NCBI GenBank assembly: GCA_020853175.1
Contig: JADYZK010000143.1
Span: 1-5,968, forward strand
Origin: Bacteroidales bacterium
GTDB lineage: Bacteria; Bacteroidota; Bacteroidia; Bacteroidales; F082
Length of the DNA stretch: 5,968 bases
Direction of reading: 5' to 3'
Shown here: positions 1 to 5,968 of the stretch, piece by piece
Position numbering within the stretch: position 1 is the first letter of the stretch
Layout: each line of letters begins with the position of its first letter
Notes under the pieces: model-generated
Databases searched by the model: none
Seen by the model: only the letters and a program-made list of their open reading frames with translations
What the model was told of the DNA's origin: nothing
Translations under genes and position numbers: made by a program

Positions 1-286
1 GGTTGACTAAGCTACCGCCAAAAGCCTCAGCCATAGCCTGAAGCCCAAGACAGACGCCAAAAATGCTTTTTTGGGCCGCGTAACGTTGAATCACATCGAG
101 TAAAATTCCCGATTCTGACGGCAGGCCTGGACCCGGCGAAAGTAAAATTTTGTCATAATCAGCAATTGCTTCAAGGTCAATCTTGTCATTTCGGAAAACA
201 TCCACCGTGTTGTGGGTGTACTTTTCAACGATGTGCACCAAATTGTAGGTAAAGGAATCGTAATTGTCGAATACTAATATCTTCAT
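1..286 (-). CDS. trpG: Anthranilate synthase component II (glutamine amidotransferase), N-terminal half, partial
   Basis: This gene begins at an ATG at 286-284 and runs off the left edge, leaving 95 codons, about half of the usual ~190-residue family length. The product is a class I glutamine amidotransferase that releases ammonia from glutamine for TrpE, together making anthranilate from chorismate in the cytoplasm. Visible motifs are the N-terminal DNYDSFTYNL (7-16), the oxyanion-loop SPGPG (50-54) and the nucleophile elbow GVCLG (77-81) with catalytic Cys79. The catalytic His and Glu lie in the missing half. The residue two after Cys79 is Gly81 and the next is Leu82, where many homologues have His (GHQ). 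The start lies 10 bases after the trpE stop, so the two are surely co-transcribed. PabA, the 4-amino-4-deoxychorismate synthase subunit, is the nearest alternative and in some species one protein serves both roles; adjacency to trpE and the trp leader favours TrpG. Confidence 0.95.
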   Translation of the reverse strand, partial: MKILVFDNYDSFTYNLVHIVEKYTHNTVDVFRNDKIDLEAIADYDKILLSPGPGLPSESGILLDVIQRYAAQKSIFGVCLGLQAMAEAFGGSLVN

Positions 287-296
287 CTTTAAATAG

Positions 297-1688
297 TTAT
301 TTGTATGACGTCGTGGCTTCAAGGATGGCTTTGTGCAAAGCGGCCAATTTGTTATTGACTTCTTGCAGCTCGCTTTCAATGTTGGAGGCGTCCACAATTC
401 CGGCACCGGCCTGAAAAAAAAGCTGGTTGTTTTTGCTGAGGAATGAGCGGATGAGGATGGCCAAATTCACTTGGCCGCTGAAGCTGATGAAACCCACAGC
501 ACCGCCATAAAACCCGCGGCTTTGCGGTTCAAGGGCATCAATAATTTGCATGGCCCGGTGTTTGGGTGCTCCCGAAAGGGTTCCCGCCGGAAAGGTGTCG
601 GTGATGCTGCGTATGGCTTCTCGTGGGTCTTTCATCTCGCCCGTAACCTTTGAAACAAGGTGAATGACATGGCTGAAAAACTGCACTTCTTTGTATGTAG
701 CCACTTGCACGTTGTGGCATCCGCGACTCAAGTCGTTTCGAGCAAGGTCAACAAGCATGGCATGTTCGGCGTTTTCTTTAGGATCAAGCGAAAGTTGCTC
801 TGCCAAGGCTTCGTCGGCTTTGTCGTTGCCCGTGCGCCGATAGGTTCCCGCAATGGGATTGAGCGATGCCACTCCATCTTTGATTTTTATCTGACTTTCG
901 GGCGAGGAGCCGAAAATACGGAAGCTGCCAAAATCAAAATAATACAGGTAAGGGGAGGGGTTGATGCGTCGCAGGGCGCGATAAACGTTCACATCGTCAC
1001 CTTTGAAACCGACAGAATATTGTCGCGAAAGCACCACCTGAAAAACGTCACCACGCCTGCAATGGGTCTTTGCCTTGCGAATCATCTCCAAAAAGTGTTC
1101 ATCAGTGAGGTTCGACTGCGTGTCACCGGTGGTTTGAAAAGGAAAAAGAGGTGCAGGCCGCTGCCGTATATGCGCCAAAAGCTGCGGCAATGCTGTTTTT
1201 TCTTCCTCAGGACAATATTCGGTGATGTTCATCGTATCGTTGAAATGGTTCAGATGAATCACAAACCTGAAAGCACTAAAAATGAGCTCGGGATGCTCAA
1301 AATTTGAAGCCATCCTTTTGTTCAGCTCAATGTCTTCAAAATGTCTTACGGCATCATAGCTGATGTAACCATAGATGCCATCACCGTTGGTAAGACCTTC
1401 TTGTTGAAAAGATTGTAAGTAGTTGCCGAGTATTTTGGGGACATCAGCCGCGCTCAGTTGAAGGGAAAAAATGGTTCGGCTGTTTTCTCTTATTTCAATC
1501 TTTTCTTGCTGAATCACTATGCTGCTCAAGGGTTGCAGACAGATGTAAGATGAGCTGTTGCCTGCCGAATGATAATCGGAGCTTTCTAACAGCAGCGCAC
1601 CCGGATAAAGGTCGCGCAGGGCAAGATACAAGCCTACGGGGGTATGCAGGTCGCCGGAGTTTTGAAGTCGTTGGATTTTTAATTTCAT
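297..1688 (-). CDS. trpE: Anthranilate synthase component I
   Basis: The protein has 463 residues, a full length for the family. It converts chorismate and TrpG-delivered ammonia to anthranilate, the first committed step of tryptophan synthesis. The N-terminal regulatory part carries LLES (33-36), and the chorismate-binding part carries NPSPY (243-247); both correspond to the tryptophan feedback pocket of enterobacterial TrpE, so feedback inhibition is likely. Catalytic motifs follow in order: SPES (262-265), IAGTYRRTG (279-287), DPKENAEH (302-309), His343 in HLVSKVTG, PAGTLSGAPK (367-376), YGGAVG (394-399) and QAGAGIV (426-432). Glu440, Glu443 and Lys447 align with the Mg and substrate ligands of the family. 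The N-terminal pocket, the neighbouring trpG and the upstream Trp leader argue for TrpE over PabB. The ATG at 1688-1686 is preceded by an A-rich stretch and no Shine-Dalgarno. It sits about 20 bases after the leader terminator, so expression should depend on readthrough of it. Confidence 0.97.
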   Translation of the reverse strand: MKLKIQRLQNSGDLHTPVGLYLALRDLYPGALLLESSDYHSAGNSSSYICLQPLSSIVIQQEKIEIRENSRTIFSLQLSAADVPKILGNYLQSFQQEGLTNGDGIYGYISYDAVRHFEDIELNKRMASNFEHPELIFSAFRFVIHLNHFNDTMNITEYCPEEEKTALPQLLAHIRQRPAPLFPFQTTGDTQSNLTDEHFLEMIRKAKTHCRRGDVFQVVLSRQYSVGFKGDDVNVYRALRRINPSPYLYYFDFGSFRIFGSSPESQIKIKDGVASLNPIAGTYRRTGNDKADEALAEQLSLDPKENAEHAMLVDLARNDLSRGCHNVQVATYKEVQFFSHVIHLVSKVTGEMKDPREAIRSITDTFPAGTLSGAPKHRAMQIIDALEPQSRGFYGGAVGFISFSGQVNLAILIRSFLSKNNQLFFQAGAGIVDASNIESELQEVNNKLAALHKAILEATTSYK

Positions 1689-1708
1689 TTTTTTTCGATT
1701 TTTTCAAC

Positions 1709-1742
1709 AAAAAAAGGCCTGCCGCGAACGACAGACCTTTTT
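1709..1742 (-). terminator. Intrinsic terminator in the trp leader (attenuator hairpin)
   Basis: On the minus strand the arms AAAAAGGTCTGTCG (1742-1729) and CGGCAGGCCTTTTT (1724-1711) form a 14-bp stem with two G-U wobbles around a UUCG loop (1728-1725), ending in a run of seven T (1715-1709), five of them in the stem. Read on the plus strand the two wobbles become A-C mismatches, so the hairpin is better formed in minus-strand RNA. There is no room for a promoter between it and the trpE start at 1688, and no larger gene upstream that it could serve, so it must lie in the trpE leader transcript. This is inferred to be the regulated terminator of an attenuator. Confidence 0.88.
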
Positions 1743-1757
1743 CTAAGTTTTATATAG

Positions 1758-1792
1758 GGTCACATCAATTCATCAGCTTGTTAAAGTTGATA
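1758..1792 (-). promoter_or_regulatory. Candidate alternative RNA pairing segment of the trp attenuator
   Basis: Between the Trp codons and the terminator, minus-strand UAUCAA (1792-1787) can pair with UUGAUG (1768-1763), with one G-U pair, across the leader stop codon. GACC (1761-1758) can pair with GGUC (1737-1734) in the 5' arm of the terminator, a possible antiterminator core. A ribosome at the leader stop would cover most of this segment, while one stalled on the Trp codons would leave it free, which fits the expected switch. The pairings are short and I did not fold the RNA, so the exact antiterminator is unresolved. Confidence 0.35.
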
Positions 1793-1829
1793 AAGTATGC
1801 CACCACCAATTGTTTGTAATTTGTATCAT
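1773..1829 (-). CDS. trpL: trp operon leader peptide (18 residues, three consecutive Trp)
   Basis: An ATG at 1829-1827 opens an 18-codon frame, MIQITNNWWWHTLSTLTS, closed by tandem TGA codons (1775-1773 and 1772-1770). Codons 8-10 (1808-1800) are TGG TGG TGG. It lies 30 bases upstream of a strong terminator hairpin, which itself directly precedes trpE, and about 26 bases downstream of the expected transcription start of the TAttTTTG box. This is the layout of a ribosome-mediated trp attenuator: scarce charged tRNA-Trp would stall the ribosome on codons 8-10 and favour readthrough, whereas reaching the stop would favour termination. There is no Shine-Dalgarno, which is normal for the phylum. 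An in-frame GTG at 1844-1842 would add five residues and a fourth Trp (MAQWN ahead of MIQ). The peptide itself probably has no function once made. The call rests on Trp content and position, not on a recognised homologue. Confidence 0.85.
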   Translation of the reverse strand: MIQITNNWWWHTLSTLTS

Positions 1830-1861
1830 ATTCCATTGCGCCACTTTTGTTGAACGCGCTG

Positions 1862-1869
1862 CAAAAATA
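1862..1869 (-). promoter_or_regulatory. Probable trp operon promoter, Bacteroidota -7 box
   Basis: Minus-strand TATTTTTG matches the TAnnTTTG -7 element of the Bacteroidota primary sigma factor. Transcription would start near 1855, giving a leader of roughly 145 bases up to the attenuator T-run and about 26 bases ahead of the leader ATG. No TTG stands at the usual -33 spacing, so only half of the promoter consensus is present. Confidence 0.6.
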
Positions 1870-2080
1870 GTTTTTTTTAAAAACGAACTGCATTTTACCG
1901 CAATTTTTTCTTTGACTGGAATACGAATTGAAATTTGACAAGTCTTGGCAGAAGATTAAAAATAGAGGGCAAAATTGTGGGTTTTCAACAGTGGCCTGCA
2001 TCATTTACACAATCGGTTGCATTTTTCTTATTTAGACTGAATACACTTTGCCCTTATGGACGAAAAATCCTCTTTATTAT

Positions 2081-2112
2081 TTGTTTAAATTGATTTAAAA
2101 GTACTAATTTTG
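2081..2112 (+). promoter_or_regulatory. Probable promoter of the glutamate dehydrogenase gene
   Basis: TTG (2081-2083), 21 bases, then TAATTTTG (2105-2112) match both halves of the Bacteroidota -33/-7 consensus (TTG and TAnnTTTG) with normal spacing. Transcription should start near 2119, leaving about 67 untranslated bases before the ATG at 2186. Confidence 0.72.
2084..2099. repeat. TTTAAA-TTGA-TTTAAA repeat in promoter spacer
   Basis: Two copies of the self-complementary TTTAAA lie ten bases apart centre to centre (about one helical turn) between the -33 and -7 elements of the dehydrogenase promoter. The placement would suit a repressor site, but such AT-rich patterns arise easily by chance in this sequence. 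Confidence 0.3.
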
Positions 2113-2116
2113 CACT

Positions 2117-2130
2117 GTTAAGGAATTAAC
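2117..2130. repeat. Inverted repeat GTTAA-GGAA-TTAAC at the predicted transcription start
   Basis: A perfect inverted repeat with 5-base arms and a 4-base centre overlaps the expected start near 2119. A further GTTA (2134-2137) follows three bases later, forming another TAAC-AAT-GTTA inverted repeat (2127-2137). It could be an operator for the dehydrogenase gene or a weak hairpin at the 5' end of the RNA. There is no direct evidence for a bound regulator. Confidence 0.4.
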
Positions 2131-2182
2131 AATGTTATTAGTTCACAAACTATTTTTTGAAAGCATAAACATTAAATCCTAG

Positions 2183-3523
<1,341 letters not shown>

Positions 3524-3543
3524 TTTCTAAACAACTTATAATG

Positions 3544-3573
3544 AGAGCCACCCCCAAAAAGGGTGGCTTTTTT
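3544..3573 (+). terminator. Intrinsic terminator after the glutamate dehydrogenase gene
   Basis: GCCACCC (3547-3553) and GGGTGGC (3561-3567) form a perfect GC-rich stem with a 7-base loop, extended by an A-T pair at its base and followed by six T (3568-3573). It begins about 20 bases after the stop codon and separates this unit from the next promoter. Confidence 0.93.
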
Positions 3574-3619
3574 CATGCAATCAGTTTTTTACTTCCCCTT
3601 TCATCTGCTCCTAAATCAC

Positions 3620-3627
3620 TACTTTTG
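3620..3627 (+). promoter_or_regulatory. Probable promoter -7 box for the BatA-type gene and parC
   Basis: TACTTTTG matches the TAnnTTTG consensus. The predicted start near 3634 would leave only about 13 bases before the ATG at 3647. No TTG is present at the -33 spacing, so the call rests on one element plus its position between a terminator and a gene. Confidence 0.55.
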
Positions 3628-3646
3628 CTGACCCTAAATAAATGAC

Positions 3647-5683
3647 ATGAGTTTTCAGCATCCATCCATGCTTTGGTGGCTTTTCGTGCTACTGATTCCG
3701 ATCATTGTGCATCTGTTTAAGTTCAGACGGCACAAAACGATCCTTTTCAGTAACATTGAGCTGTTGCGAAACCTTCAGGAACAAACTTCACATACCAACA
3801 AGCTGAAACACTTGGTAGTGCTGTTTCTTAGATTATTGTCCCTGCTTTTTCTCGTTATGGCTTTTGCCCAACCTTTCTTTCCCACTGACAATCTCAGCTC
3901 GAAACAAGAAAAACTTGTATCTATTTATTTGGACAATTCAATCAGTATGCAACTGCGTGGCAGCCAAATGACTTTGCTCGAGGAAGCCAAACAAAGAGCT
4001 ATGGCCGTTGCCGATAAGTTTGGATTGAGTGTGCGTTTTAGATTGATAACAAACGATTTTGAACCTCGATGGAACAAAACGATGGATAAAAGCGAGTTGC
4101 TCAACGCCTTAGAACAAATTAAAATAAGTCCTGTTTCTATTGATTTTGGTGATGTAATCAGACGAAACCAAGCCTTCGCCGAACAATCTGTTGAGAAGGA
4201 ACGCTTTTTGTTTGCTTTGTCCGACTTTCAAAGCAGTTCAACCCAATGGGAGACCTTGCCAAAAGATACTACCCTTCGCCTGTTTTTGTTGCCGGCGCTA
4301 CCCGGAGCGACTTCAAATTTATACATTGACAGCATTTGGCTCGATGGGCCTGTGCTTCAAAAAGGAATGGAAGTGCGTTTGAACCTCAATGTGGTGAACC
4401 AAGGCAGTGAGCGGGTTCTGGGAATTCCTGTGCAGTTGGAATTGGACGGAGCATCAGTGGCTGTTACCAACCTCGATGTTGAAGCGGCTTCATCGGCAAC
4501 AGCTAACCTGCAATTTATTGTTCCCGAGGCCGGCCTCCATCGTGGAAAGGTGAGCATTCAAGATTATCCCATCGTGTTTGATGATGAGATGTTGTTTTCA
4601 TTCGCCATTCAGCCAAAGCTGAAAGCGATGGAAATTTATGAAACAAAACCCGATCCTTGGATTGCGCTTCTTTTTGACGAAAAAGACGATATCGAGCTTG
4701 CGCACCACCAAAGATTGCAGCTCGATTTTGAGGCTTTGAACCAATATCAGCTCATTTTTTTAAATCAGCTCGAAGTCCTACCCACAGGAATGGTGCAGGC
4801 CTTGGAGCAATTTGTGGAGAACGGTGGCAGTCTGGTGTTGTTGCCCTCTGAAAATGGACGAAAGGATTACAATTTGTTGCTGCAAAACCAAGGTTTCGCC
4901 TATCAGGTAGCTGACACTGCCAAAACCCGCGTGTTTTCTATTGCCGACAAGCATCCGTTTTTCGACAAGGTGTTTATTAAGATTCCTGAAAATGCTGATC
5001 TGCCCATCGTTTACAAGCATTTCCCCATGCAGTTAACCGAAAAATCTTCTGCCTTTGTGCTAATTCGTTTGTTGGATGGCAGTCCGTTTTTGATTTTAAA
5101 TAGCCTTCGCGGCGGCGGAAAAACTTATGGCTTGGCCCTTTCTTACGATGAGAAACAGTCGAATTTTGTTCAAAATAACCTTTTTGTTCCGGTCAATTAC
5201 CGGATGTTGTTGATGGCTTCAAGCGTTCGTCCACTTTATTATGTGGCCCAAAATGAAGTGGAAATCCCATATAAAATTCCTCCAAGTAGAGGTGAAACAG
5301 CTTTGCGTGTGGTGGACGACCAAGGTCTTTTTTCCTTTCTTCCCACCGTTGACAATGCTCTGGGAAAAAGCAGCTTCCTGTTGCAACAGCTTCTGCCCGG
5401 TTCCACACATTACAGTATAATAGTTAACGACAGCCTCAAAGAGGTGTTTTCGGTGAACGCCAACCGCAAAGAATCGGTGCTGCGTTTTCAAACATCTGAG
5501 GAGTTGTCCGCCTTGAAAAACAAGCAAATGTTCAAACAAGTAGAAGTTTTAGATGCTTTGCAGGGGGCCAACGAAAGTGTGAATATGGCTTCCGTTGACG
5601 GAAAGCAATTGTTCAAGTACTTTCTGGTTTTTGTTTTACTATTTTTACTCGCCGAAGCACTAGTTTTACGTTTTTGGAAATAA
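3647..5683 (+). CDS. BatA-domain membrane protein with von Willebrand A-like domain, function unknown
   Basis: This 678-residue protein starts with the arrangement typical of Bacteroidota BatA-type proteins: a membrane helix at about 8-24, a short basic linker with KFRRHKTILFSN (25-36), and a second helix at about 56-76. A von Willebrand A-like domain follows (about 88-215), with the metal-site motif DNSIS (96-100) and a later SDF (192-194, Asp193) that could be the third metal ligand; the usual middle Thr is not clear (Ser164 or Asp166 stand nearby). Residues about 225-320 look like a beta-sandwich resembling CARDB domains. Residues about 325-500 resemble the GATase-like segment seen in this family (LEQFVENGGSLVLLPS, 386-401), with no catalytic triad that I can see. 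A final helix lies at about 656-676. The middle part is probably periplasmic. Relatives occur in aerotolerance-type (Bat) and other clusters, but no substrate is known. parC follows after 22 bases without a terminator. Confidence 0.85.
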   Translation: MSFQHPSMLWWLFVLLIPIIVHLFKFRRHKTILFSNIELLRNLQEQTSHTNKLKHLVVLFLRLLSLLFLVMAFAQPFFPTDNLSSKQEKLVSIYLDNSISMQLRGSQMTLLEEAKQRAMAVADKFGLSVRFRLITNDFEPRWNKTMDKSELLNALEQIKISPVSIDFGDVIRRNQAFAEQSVEKERFLFALSDFQSSSTQWETLPKDTTLRLFLLPALPGATSNLYIDSIWLDGPVLQKGMEVRLNLNVVNQGSERVLGIPVQLELDGASVAVTNLDVEAASSATANLQFIVPEAGLHRGKVSIQDYPIVFDDEMLFSFAIQPKLKAMEIYETKPDPWIALLFDEKDDIELAHHQRLQLDFEALNQYQLIFLNQLEVLPTGMVQALEQFVENGGSLVLLPSENGRKDYNLLLQNQGFAYQVADTAKTRVFSIADKHPFFDKVFIKIPENADLPIVYKHFPMQLTEKSSAFVLIRLLDGSPFLILNSLRGGGKTYGLALSYDEKQSNFVQNNLFVPVNYRMLLMASSVRPLYYVAQNEVEIPYKIPPSRGETALRVVDDQGLFSFLPTVDNALGKSSFLLQQLLPGSTHYSIIVNDSLKEVFSVNANRKESVLRFQTSEELSALKNKQMFKQVEVLDALQGANESVNMASVDGKQLFKYFLVFVLLFLLAEALVLRFWK

Positions 5684-5705
5684 CATTGATTGATTAAAGT
5701 AGCCC

Positions 5706-5968
5706 ATGACAAATGAGATAGAAAACGATGGCTTAACAATAACTCCCGGGGGTGGGGGCAAAGAAACGGCGCGCACCCTTCACCTAAGTGGGATGTTTGA
5801 AAACTGGTTTCTCGATTATGCCTCTTATGTCATTTTGGAAAGAGCAGTACCTGACATCAATGACGGTTTGAAGCCGGTTCAACGTCGTTTGTTGCACGCC
5901 ATGAAGCAGTTAGATGATGGTCGTTACAACAAAGTTGCCAATATTATAGGTCATACCATGCAGTACCA
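5706..5968 (+). CDS. parC: DNA topoisomerase IV subunit A, N-terminal part, partial
   Basis: The frame opens with an ATG at 5706 and runs off the right edge after 87 complete codons of a gene normally more than 700 codons long. It encodes the breakage-reunion subunit of a type IIA topoisomerase, which with ParE decatenates daughter chromosomes. After a poorly conserved start of about 28 residues come MFENWFLDYASYVILERAVP (30-49), DINDGLKPVQRRLLHAMK (50-67) and the beginning of the VANIIGHTMQYH segment, as in Bacteroidota ParC. GyrA of the phylum instead has an SYIDYSMSVIVSRALPD-like start, so ParC is preferred. The catalytic Tyr and the quinolone-resistance region lie outside the window. No parE is directly upstream; the neighbour is the BatA-type gene, 22 bases away. 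There is no Shine-Dalgarno. Confidence 0.92.
   Translation, partial: MTNEIENDGLTITPGGGGKETARTLHLSGMFENWFLDYASYVILERAVPDINDGLKPVQRRLLHAMKQLDDGRYNKVANIIGHTMQY

Noticed and set aside
660..1307. 215-codon plus-strand open frame inside trpE
   Set aside because: It is entirely antisense to well-conserved trpE catalytic coding sequence, shows no domain, and has no promoter-like start. It is a shadow frame.
1711..1742. Hairpin as a plain terminator of a plus-strand transcript or of an upstream gene
   Set aside because: No plus-strand gene ends here, pairing is worse on the plus strand, and no larger minus-strand gene lies upstream apart from the leader peptide.
1709..1869. T-box or other tRNA-binding riboswitch as the trp leader
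   Set aside because: I see no T-box core sequence or specifier structure, whereas a translated Trp run is present.
1765..2004. 79-codon minus-strand open frame covering the trp leader and promoter
   Set aside because: It would begin upstream of the trp promoter, has no domain, and crosses the AT-rich intergenic DNA. The short Trp-rich frame inside it explains the region better.
3642..3650. Minimal ATG-ACA-TGA frame overlapping the start of the BatA-type gene
   Set aside because: A two-codon frame at this place is easily accidental and there is no further sign of upstream-frame control.

Overview
The window looks like chromosomal DNA of a member of the Bacteroidota. Three things support this. 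The protein sequences resemble that phylum's versions of each family. Promoter-like TAnnTTTG boxes lie upstream of all three transcription units, and no gene start has a convincing Shine-Dalgarno sequence, the starts being preceded by A/T-rich DNA. The gene content is housekeeping. I see no mobile element, CRISPR array, tRNA or rRNA. I cannot place the organism below phylum.

Left part (1-1869, minus strand): the start of a tryptophan operon, read right to left. A TAttTTTG box (1862-1869) is followed by a leader gene of 18 codons with three consecutive Trp codons (1773-1829). Next comes a strong intrinsic terminator hairpin with a UUCG loop (1709-1742), then trpE (297-1688), and 10 bases later trpG, cut off by the window edge (286-1). 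A Trp-rich leader peptide followed by a terminator just before trpE is the classical layout of a ribosome-mediated transcription attenuator. The leader gene is the least obvious item here because it is very short and overlaps other reading frames.

Middle (1870-3573): a divergent intergenic region and then a hexameric-type glutamate dehydrogenase (2186-3523), with its own TTG-N21-TAatTTTG promoter, short inverted repeats around the promoter, and a clean terminator at 3544-3573. The residues that usually set coenzyme choice match the NAD-type enzyme pattern rather than the E. coli NADP type.

Right part (3620-5968): a 678-residue membrane-anchored protein with a BatA-type N-terminus, a von Willebrand A-like domain, a probable beta-sandwich, a GATase-like segment and a C-terminal membrane helix. 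It is followed after 22 bases by the first 87 codons of parC, topoisomerase IV subunit A. The two are probably co-transcribed. No wholly new system is visible; the best find is the trp attenuator with its tiny leader gene.
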